A stretch of DNA of 64,000 nucleotides from Laguncularia racemosa (GCA_037954665.1 JBBMOL010000016.1:310001-374000), one strand, 5' to 3'. Counted from the stretch's first letter, positions 1-13,749 are shown. Translations and numbers: made by a program. Notes: a model not told the origin generated them from the letters alone.

Positions 1-1573
1 GAGGAAATATATATATACAAAACAATTCAAGTTGAAGAGATACAATGACATAGCACAGAAAAAGATATACATATATATATATATATGAGCGAAATGAGAA
101 ACACTCAGAACAGAGCCAAACATATTTCTGTTGTTTACTTGAGCTTAAATTAGAGAAATCATATTTTCTCATCTTTGTAAAGTTATTTACTATTTTCGTG
201 TAAAGTTAACACTAAGAAAATAAGGTTAAAAAGTCTTATAGTCTGTGCTTAGTCATTGAAAGGGCTAGAAAGATAGGGCAAAAACTATTAGTGATTGTAG
301 CAAAATTTTTAGCAATTGAAATAGTGGAAAATTGTGTGGAAGATCGGATCCCTAGTAATGAAGCTGATAGAAAAGATGTAGTTAATAGGAGCAACCTTTA
401 TAAATTGTCGTTTTCTTTATTTTATTGCATAATATATTTGTTTATTTATTATTGTTCATCACACATAACCTACATCAAGTTAGAAAGATAAATAGAATTT
501 GATTAGATCAATTTGATATAATATTTCTTTTTTCTAAACAATCCACCCCCTTTTGTTTGGCATATCAGGACCTATAGAAATGTTATGTTGGTGAATTTAA
601 CATATGGATATGGATTATGTAATCACAATATACACGATAATATGTTATGTCCAATTTCTAAGTAAATAGTGGAGTAAAAAGTATCATAGGAATAATTACT
701 ACATTAGCTCTTTATTACCTTAAAGTAAATGGATAAGTGTAATTTACATGAAGGCGTATACTTTTTATGCACTTCACTACCTTACTTGCTTAATTACGAG
801 TATCATTTTTGAATAATTATTTTTTTTAAAAGGTAATAAACCCATACTAAAACCTTTGTCACGTAAAACATAATAGGGTAAATTTAAGCAGTGATGTTGA
901 TGCAATTATAAAAAGATTAGCTAAGAAATTATATAAATATAATCCACTATTATAGTCTCATTGTCCATGTTTTGTCTTTTGAAAAATATATGGTTTGTGT
1001 TTTATTACCATGTATTAATATTAATTAGAAGCTACATGTTATTTTATAATTGGTCAATAATAGTTAATATAATAAAATGATATTATTAAACGAATTCAAT
1101 TAAATGGTATATTAAAAATAATTAAAGTTTCATAAAATAAAAATTGAAAAATATAGAAAAAAGGTTTGTTTAAACCGTAGGGCATTTTATTGCCATCACA
1201 AGGATAAAGAGAGAGTGTTGTTGGGCAAGAGCTTGAAATAATGGGAATTGTACGATACATTATTGATCTCCTAAGTATCACACTATATCCTATTCATCCA
1301 ATATATGGTATGTAATCATTTATCATTCTAAAAATTGAAAAAAAGAGAAAAAAATATGGGTTATAATTATATAAATCTTTTTTTATATAATTCTAAATTT
1401 TAATTATTATGGTTAGTCATATAACATTCTAGTTTCTAAAGGAATTGCATAACCTTTTGCATAGGCTTGACATAATCCTAATGCTATGATGATCATCCTA
1501 ACTCTAGGGTAGCCTATCATAACCTTAAAGGGTTATGTGACTCTTACTCTAATTATTTCCTAGCCTTTCACCG
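1..1573. other. AT-rich intergenic DNA, no gene seen
   Basis: This stretch has stop codons in all frames and only short open frames without recognisable motifs. It holds simple AT repeats near positions 6-20 and 70-88. I see no exon-like run, RNA gene or transposon protein in it. Confidence 0.6.
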
Positions 1574-1906
1574 TATTTAGATTGGTAGAAATGGATTGAA
1601 ATTAAAGGAAATATAAGAAAATCATGTGTTCAGCAAATTTAATGAATGATGGAAATAGGATGAAATGGTAAAAATGTTTCAGCTCTTGATTCTCTCTAAA
1701 TTTGAAGAGAAAATAAAGAAAATAAATGAAAATGATGGGAAGTTACAAAAGTACCCCCCAAAACAAATTAATAAAAATAAAAAGGGATATTGTAGTCAAT
1801 TAAACATTTTAATTCTCTCCATTTTTCTATAATATCTCAAATAAATGACACAAAAATGAAACATTTCATTTTATTTCTTTTAATTTCCATTATATGAATC
1901 TAAATA
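1574..1906. mobile_element. MITE-like element with imperfect terminal inverted repeats
   Basis: The left end (from 1574) reads TATTTAGATTGG and soon after AAATTAAAGGAAAT. The reverse complement of the right end (to 1906) reads TATTTAGATTCA and soon after AAATTAAAAGAAAT. The unit is about 333 bp, AT-rich and non-coding, which fits a small non-autonomous DNA transposon. I could not define a clear target-site duplication, so the superfamily is open. Confidence 0.5.
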
Positions 1907-2229
1907 ATAAATAAAGCCAATATTTCCTTTTATTTTCTTTTCTATCAATTTTTATTTGTTTCCAATTTTTTTGTTAAATTACCAAATAGTGTTAGAATGG
2001 CCATAAATTTTTTGGATCAAGGAATGGCCATAAATTGCCCTAAGAATTTATTTTATTTTTTGATTTTTTCCCTAAATTTTCGTAATATTTTAAATTATTT
2101 CTTAATATATCATTTAATTAAATTAATCTAATACCATCATTTTTACTAACTTAATTACTACGTACCCGCCCTAACTAACATTAGATAGCAATAAAATACA
2201 GTGATACAAGTTACGAGTTAACTTTTCTT

Positions 2230-2353
2230 CTTAATTATTGATTTCCTTCAAAGTTGAGAGCATAAACTAGCTCGAATCTCCATTCAACTAGATCTCTCTC
2301 TCACTCTTACTGTCTCTCAAAACCGATCACGACGCCGGAGCTGTCAGAAACAG
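2230..2353 (+). other. Probable 5' untranslated leader exon of TRAPPC3
   Basis: A CT-rich stretch with ATCTCTCTCTCACTC-type sequence, typical of plant leaders, ends in ACAG at 2353 followed by the strong donor GTATGT and a (CT)n run. No good coding frame crosses it. It is the nearest leader-like exon upstream of the TRAPPC3 start at 6181, which would make a first intron of about 3.8 kb. The start of this exon is a guess, and the join to the coding exon (acceptor near 6154 or 6161) is inferred, not shown. Confidence 0.45.
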
Positions 2354-5300
2354 GTATGTTCTCTCTCTCTCTCTCTCTCTCTATGTTACAAACTGTCATG
2401 CGACTTAGGCTGTGCTTATCTTATACACCAATACAGATCAGGGTTTTGAACGCCATTGCAAATTACTTTAGGGGTCGATCATGTTCCGAAATTTTCTTTG
2501 AAGTGCCTATGTATGTTTTTGGTTTTTTGTAGATGTAGAATCAAGGTTTTCCTTTTTTTTTTAAAATTTTTTTATTTATAAATTGGGTAATTAGTGAATT
2601 GGGGTTTAGTTAGCTCTTTTCTGCAAGGGACGCAACTTTTTTTTCTAGTTTTCTTTTGTTTTGCTGGGGCTTGTGAAGTGATCATTTTAAATCGGATGAA
2701 TGTTGCAAGCGACATTCATAGCTATTGAATTAAGTCCTGGACGAAAGTGATGTATTAGTTAGTAATAGACGTGGACAAAGCGGGTTAGGGGTAACGGTAC
2801 TTATAATTGGTTAGCGGTGATGGATGGAGTCCGTATTCAAAGGGAGTATGAATGATTTTAAACGTTTTCAATTTGTTAGAAAGGAATCTAGACATCTTTC
2901 TCCCATTGCAGATATATAATCCAATTACAGAAAATGCAATTCCAGCGGCAAATGCACTGGAAAACTTCTCGTTTTAATTTTGATTGTTGGATTCTGTTTA
3001 GCTTATCAAGTGAATGTCTCAGTTTCACTTTTCTGCAGTTTTTGTTTCATATTCCTATTCTGGAAGTGTTGCAATCACTGAAGATTACTGTGAAATTGTA
3101 TGGTCATTACTGTTAAAGAATGCTATGAGAGATTTTAATGAAGTGAAAACACTGATAGCTATTTGATTCCTGTTAGCCTTACGAACAATATATGTTTTCA
3201 CTATATTTATTCCATAAGAAATGAGATCAAGCATATAAAATGTCTCAAGTGACTGTTTATTAATGTCTTGAAGTATGGGTGATAGCTGTGCTGCAGTCTT
3301 ACATTGATGAAGATGTGTGTGAAGAGAACGCTTCTTCAATATATTATAACTATATCTCATTCTAGAGTAAATACGTGCTAGGCTATAGTATCCGTTTGAA
3401 GGATCATTTTGGTTAGTATGTTGGGCTGGGTCTAAAAGCTGCTCTTTTCCATGAATTTGTTAGATGTCTAAACTGTGGTGGCATAGCTTCTTCTATAGTG
3501 GCCTTTTTTGTGGGTTTGATAGCCATTCAACAATGTCAAAATCCGAATAATCCAAGTGATTGAACCAAATAAAGATAAACATCTCCTAGGAAGTGTTTAG
3601 CAGTTATAAATTGCTCACGTAGACGAGTAATGAGCATATTTACTTTATCATAATTCGTTTCTCTGTATGTGTACTTTTGTGAAAATTTACTTTATTTCTC
3701 CAGTGCTCCTGTGTCAAAGCTATATTCATGGAACAACTCTACATTAGTTTGTTAGTGTCTGCATTATTGGTTCTATTATCATCAGTTCTTTGACTCTATG
3801 AGTGATAGTTTTTCCAATTGACCAATACGAAGATAGTGTATTATGTGGCCTAATGTTAGGTTTTGATTTTGAAATTTTGTGATTGACTATCATATTTGAC
3901 TTATCTTTTTTGGCATGACATATTTGCTGACCTTGATACATGTTGCCTTTGACTCATAGGATAAAGGAATAGAGTCTAAATGTGTTTGGGATAAGCTGAT
4001 ATATTGCAGTCACCAAACTCTAGGATATCCAATTCTGAATGCTCCTTCCTTTCTCGACTTACAAGCTTCTTCACATGAAATATTTGCTCTTGCTCTATTC
4101 TCAATGATGCCATTCGTTAAAAACCTCTTCCTTTCGGTTGTCAAGTTCTTCATGATGCATTTGGGCAGTATGAAAATAGATTTTTAATAAATCTGTAGAG
4201 AGAAGAGAACACTCTTAATGAGTTGCACTCTTCTAGCATAAGATTTTCTCTCTCTAGAATCCATGAGGTTAAGACCGTTAACTGCCAAATTGTTTCTTAC
4301 TATCAATTTCAATGAATAATTCAGAAGATGTGTTTAGATCACATTAGCACTCTGAAGATATATGACTTGTTTTTAATAGAGATGATTGTTGGCAGTTTTG
4401 TTGATTGTCCGACCAAGGGTCACATATCTCTAATACTCATTTTTTGTCTGTACCATATCAACCGTACCCCCCTGTCTAGCTTCACAGGACCGGTATTGCT
4501 AGGTCAATAGCTCATTAATCAGTTTCCATTATAATCATAAAACCCAACCACCAATTTAACTTGGTGTAACAACAAAACAATATAAGATCCTACTAGCTTT
4601 AATATCATGGTGTAATCAATTATGTCCCTAACCGTGTCAGTTGAAGTGGAAAATGATTTGGAATTACTTTAGCTGTATTACAGGTAAAAGCAGGAAAAAA
4701 AACAAAGAAAGGAAAAAACCATCTAATTAACTAGCCAAAAGTACTTGGTTATTTTATTGGGGGTTCTCTCTAATGAGCTTTTACAACTAAAGATCTTCGA
4801 AATCTCTCTAATGATCCCTCAACTCTCTCGTTATTTATTCCACTTGTGATCTCTTGCAACTATTCATTGCATTTGCTCAAAATTATATGCAACATCTGAT
4901 AAGGTTGAAGTCAAGAAGTACCTTTGCTACACAATGGTTGGAACTAGCACATTAGTTTTGATGGGGGTGAGTGGCCAGATTGGTCACCATCACTGACGAA
5001 CCACTCAAATGGGCGACAATTGAACCAAGGTGAGTCCAAAAAAATCCAGCCACCACAAATTGTGTTTGGGGTAACAACTTGCGACCCCATTGACATCCAT
5101 ACCTTCATGCTCACCCCAACATATGCTAAACTCATAGGCCACAAACCACTCGCATAAAAGCCAACTTTTGTTCTTCATCCATGCATCCAAATGTTTAAGT
5201 CTTAAGTCCACAAGGGGGTAGATTACCTAGTTTGCCACTTACTATAATCTTAGATTTGGACATAGGCAAGTTCTACCTTAATAGTGTACAACTACTTAGT

Positions 5301-5424
5301 GAGCTACTTGACTTACATGCACAGCCTCCCATTTAGCCTTCTATCTTTACCCTAGTGCACCACCTCCTTAGTAGCGGAGAGGGTAGAAATTGGAGCTTGA
5401 GGACAAGTTGGTAGTCCATGAGAG

Positions 5425-5727
5425 GAGTATTGTTTTTAGTAAAATTTATATGGAAATCAATTTCTTAATATTTTAGAAGATGGTGGATATTCTTAGAAGA
5501 ACTTCTCTTTATTTTTAGAAGTTATTGGCCGTAGGCTTGTATAAATAAGTGATTTCATTAGAGAAATAAACAAGCCAAAAATATTGTTATTTTATTTTTG
5601 TTTATCTTTTGTTTATGGAATGGGAGGGTTTTTTGTGACGAGCCCTTGTAACTAGAGATTGGAGGGTTCTCTCTGATTAGCCCTTTATTCCACGTGTGAC
5701 TAGATCTTGAATCTAGGCTCATAACAT
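5425..5727 (+). mobile_element. Ty1/copia-like LTR fragment in TRAPPC3 intron 1
   Basis: The fragment has a promoter-like TATAAATAAG at about 5538, then AATAAACAAGCC, then a CT-poor stretch and the end CTAGGCTCATAACATGG at about 5711-5727, which is how many plant copia LTRs run into their Met primer site. The following bases do not keep the TGGTATCAGAGC primer motif. No copia protein is nearby. The boundaries are approximate. Related short motifs (gggttctctctaatgagc and gggttctctctgattagc) occur at about 4760 and 5663, so more LTR material may lie upstream. Confidence 0.4.
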
Positions 5728-6180
5728 GGATCATCATTGAGGGTCATTTAACCTTGGAGATCAACCTGTGCTTAGGCAGTATGCTTGATTTGGAAGGAGC
5801 ATTACTCCCTTTTCCTAGGAAAACCTCTAGACCCCTCAAGCTCTTTCTAGGTGCATATTATACCATATAAAATTTGAGTCTTTTGGACTGTAGATTCTAT
5901 TTGTTGTATCATTGATAGTTTGGAATGTTGTTCTTTGCCACATGGAAGTGCAGTTCCTATATTCTGCCTCATACATGCACATGTATTAGATATTGCATCA
6001 GTATAATTTTTTCAATTATTAAAAAAGAAGAAAATTTATAAGAATACTTCTTGTGGTAGGTTTGATCATAATTGAGCTTGAAGGTTTGTTTGAGGTTGAT
6101 ATAAAAGTATCTGAAGTTAAAGCGAGATTTGAAGCACGAGTTATTACCTCATAGATTTTAGACACTCTTTTCAAATCCCA

Positions 6181-9100
6181 ATGCCGGCTGTTGGTCCTCG
6201 ATCTGGTGATGCAATCTTTGCAAATGTTGAACGTGTGGTAAGTCCCCCAAATTGGGGGAAAAAAGGCTTTCCACTCTCTTCTACTTTGCTAAAGAATATT
6301 TATTTTTATTACTATGTCTGCTGAACTGATTAATATCTTGCATGTTCCTATGGTGAAGTATTTGCTGCAAGAACTGAACTTTAGAAGCATCAACCTTTTG
6401 GATCTTTGTTTTTCATTGTATTTCAGCTTCTAACTGTCTGGTGCAGTGACCTTGCAAATAGTATCATATCCTCTTTAGTTGCATACCGAGGTGGAATTGT
6501 TGTTGAATCCTGATGTCAATATTACATAATGCTGCTTTTGAAGCATATAGAAAGGATCTCCTGCATGTATTTATAGAGTTGGAGTGTGTGCTTATTATGG
6601 TACATTTGCTGTGGTCTGGTTAGTGATTTCATATTGCTGAATTTCATGTTGGATATTAACTCTAATCTCTATCTTCATCCTCTTTCAGGAAAGAAAAGCA
6701 GAAGACTTAGTTTTTGAATTGCTTTTCCTACTTTTGCTTCTCTTCTAATTGTCTGTTATTATGTAGAATGCTGAGCTCTTTACATTGACATATGGGGCAA
6801 TTGTTCGTCAATTGCTGACAGATCTGGAAGAGGTTGAGGAAGTCAACAAACAGCTTGATCAAATGTATGTTTATGTTCCCTCTTCCCTTTCTCCCCACCC
6901 TCCAGTTTAGGTTTATTAGTTGTAGGTGTTCAATACCTCCAATCTATATATTCATCTTAGTACCTACTAAGTACTAACAAGGATAAAAGCATTATTTAAC
7001 TTTTTTTTTTGGGGTAATTAAAGTATTATTTACTTTTTACTCCCCCTGTACATTCCTTTTTCTCAGAGATTCTGGGGTCAGTTTGTTAGGATTTTATGTC
7101 AGATTTAGTTCTATTAGTTGTTTGTTGTTAGTATTATGTAGCTACTTCTGTGGAGATTATTCAGTTTCTCCTTATCTGGCCAGTTTGTATCTCTTTGTGT
7201 ATATATCTGAATTATCAATAAATAGAATAAGGATTTTTATCCTAAATTTTGGGTGAGAAATCTTCCCCTTGTATATTGAAGGGTAAGTGAGTAGTTTTCC
7301 CCTTGTATATTCAAATCTCACTGGTCTAATCTCTCCCTTTTCTCGATTTCAATGATTTTTAAGTTTCAACAGAGCAGTAATATAGTTCCCAGCTGAAACT
7401 ACTTTTAATCTTCTTTTTAGGACAAGATTCGCTGTTGCAGTAACTCATACACCAATATCAATTTGTTGATTTCTACTGTTTGTATGAATCTATGGCTTAA
7501 TTGTTTCTATCATTTTGCAGGGGTTATAACATAGGAATTAGACTGATTGATGAGTTTCTAGCAAAAGCTAATGTCTCCAGATGTGTTGACTTTAGGGAAA
7601 CAGCTGAAGTGATTGCAAAGGTTTCTGCTTCATACTTCTCTTTTTCCGCTGCTTTATGTTAACCAGCTCATATTTTTATTGCTTGCTGTCTAAACGGGCC
7701 TATGTCTTTGTTTGATCCTTTTGAAATTTCATCTTTCCATTGCCTCATGTTATGATGTATGCTCTTGAACCCAAAGCCCTTGTAATATTTTGTCTCGTAA
7801 AAAGGAAACAGTTCTTTTTGGGGGACAAATTTCCCCTCAAGGTTCCATTCATGTGATGACACGGGATATTTGATGTTTACCCTTTCAGGATTTATATCCT
7901 TTACCATCCTGAAAAATGACCTCACTTAGATATCTGCTTGATTGGGTACCAAAAAAAATGACACTTGCCAACATTTTGGGTAGCTGTAGCAACAAAATTA
8001 TATGATTTCTTTTCTTTTATTTATTTATTTTAAAAATTTTAACATATTCATTAGTACGATTGATATGTTGAGGGATTTCAAACCATGATTGCAACTTGTC
8101 AACGGTACATATTTCCAGCCTCTATCAGACTTTATGGGGTATACTGAAGAAAGAGCTCAGCAGTTGTTGTTATATTCATCTAATTGATGCACCTAATAGG
8201 ATTTGCTGGGCGAGGTTTAGTTTCTGCCGACGCACCAAAAACGAGTTCTAAAATCTTGGATTTCTTTATTTACAGTTGTTCTCTTAAAAAACTTATTGAT
8301 TCCTCTTCGGTTCCATGGCGCTATTTTGATTCTCATGGAGAACTAATCTGTTCCCCTTTGTTATTGCTCAACTTACCTTCAGAAGAGACAGAAGATGAAT
8401 CCTTTGCATCATAATTAACCGTTTAGCTTGCAAAAAGTTGAGTCAATTGAAAATGAACTAATGGAGACTTTTCTTGCATAATATATATATATTTTTAGTT
8501 ACAATTGTGCAAGAATTTTGCATATGTAACTATAGTTGCAAACTTTACATGATAAAAAAAAAGGGTGTGAAATTACCCTAAATTTGCATGACTGGCATTT
8601 CTTGATTTACTTTGGTAAAGTGACTTATGCCGTTCAGTCTGCTTTAGATGACTTGACTTCATTTTTTATAGGTTGGCTTCAAAATGTTCCTAGGAGTTAC
8701 TGCATCTGTTACCAATTGGGATGCTGATGGGACCACTTGCAGTATAGTTTTGGAGGACAATCCCTTGGTTGACTTTGTGGAGCTGCCTGATACATGCCAA
8801 GGACTTTATTATTGCAATGTCTTAAGTGGAGTTATAAGGGGGGCTCTAGAGATGGTGAGTGACATTCCTACTGATCATTCATTTTTCTTGTTGATAAGTT
8901 CCATTCATGCATTGCTGTGCATGCTACATAACCATTGCATACTCAGATAATCTAGCTTGAATTGAGTTTCAATTGTATAAGATGATTAGACATAAAGGCT
9001 TGCTATTTTATCTTAGAAAAATTACAAAAACATGACGTGTTTTGGTGTTTTCACAAATTCAATGTAATTATTCCCCTGCCACCCCCCACCCAGCCCTCCA

Positions 9101-10206
9101 AAAAAAAGGCTTGTGTGTGTCTTTTTAATTAAAAAAAAACACACACACACAACTTGTGTTTTATCTCAATCTGTTAATATTAGTCATGGAGTATGTGTTG
9201 GCTTTTGATTAGTCTATAATAATTAATTTAATAAAATAATGTTATTAAATATATTTAATTAAATGTTGCCGGCAACCCCAAGGTTACCACCACCTGGGGT
9301 TTCCATAATAAAAAGACTTGTTGGCCACCAAAAAATTTAGCCAATCCAAAATCCCAGTCTTGTGGTTCCTGTTTTTGGTGACCAACAAATTTGAGCGTTC
9401 GATATCACGGTGTAAAACACCATGACTATGACAATGCTCAAGCCCACGAAGTAACTGCTGCATGTAGCTTTTGATCTGCATAACAGAAACAGCATGTGTA
9501 TGAAGAAATTATCCCATGATACAAACGAACTGCAAAAAAAGGAAAAAGATGAACCCTTTGATGGTACATTGAAGTCCACTTTTGGATTAATTGGTCTCAG
9601 GTCATGCATTCGTCAAATTAATTTTGATTGAATAAAGAAACTTTTTTTTTGGGTAAGAGAGAATGTCTGCTTGCATTGACAATGTATATGTTCTGGTAAT
9701 TTTTGTTTAATGGCCTTAGACAGATAAGGACGTCTTTTCACCCATAAAAAGATAAGGTCTAGACAATGGCAAATAAATTGTCCAGCTGCCCAAACTGTTG
9801 CCTTTTCTTTTTGGGCAGAAAGATTATCTATAATTCCTGTGAATTGGGAAAAATCCAATTAAATAGCTGACACGTGTTCCCTAGCCAATAATAAGTGATA
9901 AAACATAGGTCACATGATTGTCAAAAGAAAGAGCACAGATCATGAGTTCACAAAAGCATCAGCATACAAGTCATGTTTTTGTTAAATTTTTCCTTTTATC
10001 TTTCATTCTCAAGCACATATTTGCCTTATGGTGGCAGAGTAACTTGTTGATCCTCTATTGCTATCTTCTATTCCTACACTTAGGTGTCCATGAAGACTGA
10101 AGTCACATGGATAAGAGATATGCTTCGAGGAGATGATGCCTATGAGTTGCAGGTGAAACTTCTTAAGCAAGTTCCAGAAGAGTATCCGTACAAAGATGAT
10201 GAGTAG
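6181..10206 (+). CDS. TRAPPC3: TRAPP complex subunit 3 (BET3 homologue), five coding exons
   Basis: The exons are 6181-6237, 6767-6864, 7521-7620, 8672-8854 and 10084-10206. They total 561 nt and encode 186 residues; every junction is GT-AG and the phase is kept throughout. The product follows plant BET3 along its whole length: ELFTLTYGAIV at residues 22-32, VNKQLDQMGYNIG at 45-57, CVDFRETAEVIAKVGFKM at 73-90, NPLVDFVELPD in the middle and VPEEYPYKDDE at the C-terminus. Bet3-family proteins are core subunits of the TRAPP tethering complexes, which act at ER-Golgi and Golgi membranes as exchange factors for Rab GTPases. Cys73 corresponds to the cysteine that is acylated in mammalian BET3. The chosen ATG gives the usual family length. 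No break or missing key residue is seen, so the gene looks intact and functional. Confidence 0.96.
9018..9180. repeat. Short AT-rich repeat resembling the MITE at 32.4 kb
   Basis: Near 9020 the sequence AAAATTACAAAAACATGACGTG resembles the left end of the MITE at 32370 (AAATTACAAAAAAGGTGACGTG). Near 9150 AACTTGTGTTTTATCT faces the other way. The element would sit in TRAPPC3 intron 4. The match is short and the ends are not defined. Confidence 0.25.
9255..9500 (-). pseudogene. Fragment of a CDK-like Ser/Thr protein kinase, antisense in TRAPPC3 intron 4
   Basis: On the minus strand a CAG acceptor just before position 9479 is followed by a frame reading IKSYMQQLLRGLEHCHSHG and then VLHRDIERSNLL. 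This is subdomain VI of the plant CDK-like kinase group related to IBS1 (At1g18670 type), whose normal loop is HRDIKxSN. Here the catalytic-loop Lys is Glu, the DFG region is scrambled (ILDWLNFLV), and the rest of the kinase domain is absent. An intron-like boundary is retained, so the copy came from genomic DNA rather than from a processed transcript. It is non-functional and was probably carried in by a transposon or by duplication. Confidence 0.75.
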
Positions 10207-10620
10207 CATTGATCATTTCTCATACTGCAGTTTCCGAGCCCCTTTACCCAAATAAGATGATGGTATTTGTATGCAAGAATTAACATATAAAATTCAAAAA
10301 GATCTCGTGTAGAAATCATTTTCAATATGTTTGGTTGAAAATTTCTAGCATGGGATCCCAGTATCCTGCAACTTTTATCAACATGTGATGGTTTTGACTT
10401 TTGAGTTGGGAGTCTAGACAAATATCAGTACGTGATTCCACTATCATCTGAAGGATACAACCTGATTTTTTGATGGGATTATTGACTTGGAGATTTAGAT
10501 ACACAAGTCTCACCTGAGTATAAGAAAATTCTGCCCAAGTTTGAAGTGTTTGTTCTCTAGCTTCAACTTCTGTGCATCAAGTACTATGGGGTTGAATAAA
10601 TGCGGGTGTTCTTTTCTCTT
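10207..10620 (+). other. Probable 3' untranslated region of TRAPPC3
   Basis: The stretch after the TAG stop has no coding signal. An AATAAA hexamer lies at 10595-10600, a plausible distance for a plant 3' UTR. The poly(A) site itself cannot be placed. Confidence 0.4.
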
Positions 10621-13600
10621 GTTAATAGAGTGTTAGAAAAATGTGGGTCATGTGCAATATCACAGTACTAAAAATGCTGGGTCTCTATCTAATCTGCAAT
10701 GCCAACAGGAGGTTCAACAGTTAATTTGTTTTGCTAGGTTGCCAGAGAAACTTTATATTTCAAACCCTTGGACTATAACGCGAACAACCTGCTCCACTTT
10801 GCACCCATCACGCACAAGTAAATCACTTATTTATGTAAAATATATCCTGTATAACCTGAGATCCTTCTGCCTAAAATTTTCATCATTAATAAAGCATGGC
10901 AACTTACCAGAAATAATTATTATATTAATTTGAAGCTATCCTTCTCACCTGCATTTCACTCATCCTTCTCAGATTCATATTATGTATTTTAAGTTTCAGC
11001 TCAAGCCACATCAGTGGTTAATGGTTTGCATCTAGGGTTGAGTGGAACACTAGAGATGGAGTGAATCTAGGCCTCGTTTAATGAAAGACTATCGATTCTT
11101 CACTAGTAATTTCATTCTCCGACCCGACATTTTTTAAAAGCAAAAGATGGATCACTTCACTAGGACTCAAGAATTCTACCTGCTTCATGCTATCTCCTTT
11201 TTCCTAGCCCAAGTTCATCAATGATAGCTTGTTGTAAAGGCCTCTTCCTTGGGCTCGTCGTTGATGGCTATTTCCAAGGAAAATGGATTTTAAAGAAGTT
11301 AAAGTGAAGCTTCACTTAACATTGGAACAAAAGGTATTATAAAATATTTCCTTATTGTATGCTCAATACGTGGATAACTTGATCTGTACTGTACGAGTCA
11401 GTCTATACTAGACAAAAACAACATTCTTTACGTGATCCAATTAAATTGGGAAAATTATCTAGTCCGAATTGCAAAAAAAAAAAAAAAAAAAGGCGAAAAC
11501 GATTAACTCCATTTTTAGAGAACATCTTGATATCAATGTGGTCGAACCTTTTATCACATAATATGTTTCTTATGAAAGTAAATTCACTCTGTTCCTATAA
11601 ATACATGGTTACGGTTCAGGAAAAATCTAATCAGTACGATGCTTGGAGCCAATGGGGGCATTGGGGCAATGCATCGCGAAATGGAGGACAGTTATGGTTT
11701 TTCCCCTTCTAGACCATAATCTTGAAATAACATTCCTCTTACTTATATATTTTATATAAATCTCTTAACTCTATGTAAGAACATTCATAACTTAAAAAAG
11801 GAGAGTAATATAAATTCTACTTTGCCCTTATAAAATAAATGCAAAAGCTAATAAACAATATTTAAGGGGAATTGTCATCCTGCCAAAAACAAATTGAAAT
11901 AGCATGTTGTTGATGTAAATAAGAATGGAACAAAACTAATAATATAAAATTATGAAAAAAATGCCAAATTAACCCAACCGTATACACGAAACACTTTTTT
12001 TTTTCTTCATAAATTTGCTTTTAAATGATTGGTAAAATTTCTAAAATAATTATATGCTATTTATGTAATGATATTTTAGCATATGATTGGGTTCCATACA
12101 TAATGAAGAGAGTGGCAAACGTGAGACTGTGAGAGGGCTCCACGATTTTTATCCTAAGAAAAAAAATTGAAATATGTAATTGTTTTATTGAAAGCAAAAT
12201 AGAACATAAAAGAGTAAGCAACAAACGAATCTTATTCTATTTAAACTAATACGTTTAACTCTTTTTCTTTTTCTCTTAAACATAAACGTACAATTGAGAT
12301 TTTAAAAATTATGCAATGCTCTTGTATGTTCATCAAGTTAGGAAATTTTAGTAAAATGATCGTAAGTGCATCCAAACGCTTGTTAAAAGGCGAAATACTT
12401 TTATCTTTCTATACTTATTTTTATTGCGATGCGTGTATCAATTTTTGTTATAAATGTCAAATCATAAGAATTTTCTATACTTAGTTTGATTTTGTTATGT
12501 CATGGGTAATTTGGGTTGACTCATGTTAAAAGGAGTAGCTTAACATCTTATTGAACTTGAGATGCCTATAGGGATATATGGGTTCCCATGGAGTTTGTGT
12601 GTGATTTCAAATTTGATCTTATTAATGGATACTTGTGAAGTGTAATTAGGTTAATTATTGATGCATATATAATTAGGAGTTGAATTGGAAGAATTAGTGG
12701 TAGTTAATGAAGTTTAAATATTGGACTCTAAATGTATGTGAATATGTTTATGAGACTTATCAAGAAATGAGTTTGATTATGCTCATGATGATCTTTAATA
12801 GTTATTAGGTATTCTATTTGATATTTAATAGTTCTTAGTGAATTTGAGATTGTTGTTTAGCTTAGAGAGTTGGAATTAATATGTTTAGGTGTTTTGTTGA
12901 GTTTAGGTAATGTTTATGTGAAGGTTTGGAAAATTTCTAAAAAGTTTAATGTGTTGTTAGTGATTTTTGAATGTTTTTAATCATATTCATGTTGTTCATA
13001 GCATGTTCATAGTATTTTTTTGATCTAGAAAAGCTAAGGAAATTCAAGGTTTACTTGTTAATAAACTTTTAGTTTGTTGAAAAATTTAATAAATGCCTTC
13101 ATAGTGTTTTTCATAATTTTGTAAAAACATTCAAAGTCCTTTTGTTGAAAGACTAAATTTGATATTTTTAAGGGGTATATTCATTGAAAACATGTGTTTT
13201 CCATTAGATTTGAGATATAAACATATTTAGATAACTTGAATCTTGAATAATCATTCATAATCAATACAACAATTAAAATAATTAGAATCAAAATGTTGGA
13301 AGAAAGTGGTTTGATTTTCCATGAGATGATAAGATTTGTAACTTTTATTAAATAATAAAATCTAAAACATAGTAAATAATAAATAAATAATTTATGGATT
13401 GCCCTTTTGTGAACCAAACTTGTTCAAAATCGGTTCCACATGAATTGGATCAGCTTGATTCAAACTAGCCACCTAGAAGTGAGTAACATGTAAATTTTAA
13501 AATAAAATAATAATAATAAAGTAGAAAAGTTAAATATTAATAAATAATAAATAATAATTAGTTAATTAATTTAAGTTAGATCAGTTTGAATTTAAAAATG

Positions 13601-13740
13601 AAATTTGGCTAGCACTTAATAATAGGCCGAACTTAGTAAACATTAAGTAACAAGCTAAAAATAAGACTATTAATATCTTCTTTAACTCTACATGATTAAG
13701 TAATAATTATTATTTCTTATTGCATCAAAGTTGGTTTTTG
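10621..13740. other. AT-rich intergenic DNA, no gene seen
   Basis: About 3.1 kb with frequent stops in all frames. A long A run lies at about 11472-11490. The open frames at 10643, 11446 and 13181 (minus strand) have low-complexity or meaningless products. From about 12500 onward the sequence becomes TG-rich on the + strand and may belong to the decayed LTR element that follows. Confidence 0.55.
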
Positions 13741-13749
13741 AGTTAAATT

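Noticed and set aside
291..491. 66-codon frame near the left end
   Set aside because: It is AT-rich, without a domain, and begins with a non-ATG codon.
4944..5211. Two overlapping minus-strand frames of 66 and 68 codons
   Set aside because: They carry no recognised motif, lie within the TRAPPC3 first intron, and are two frames of the same DNA.
8536..8950. Separate small genes suggested by open frames at 8536-8727 and 8684-8950
   Set aside because: 8684-8950 is TRAPPC3 exon 4 read into its intron, and 8536-8727 is another frame of the same region.
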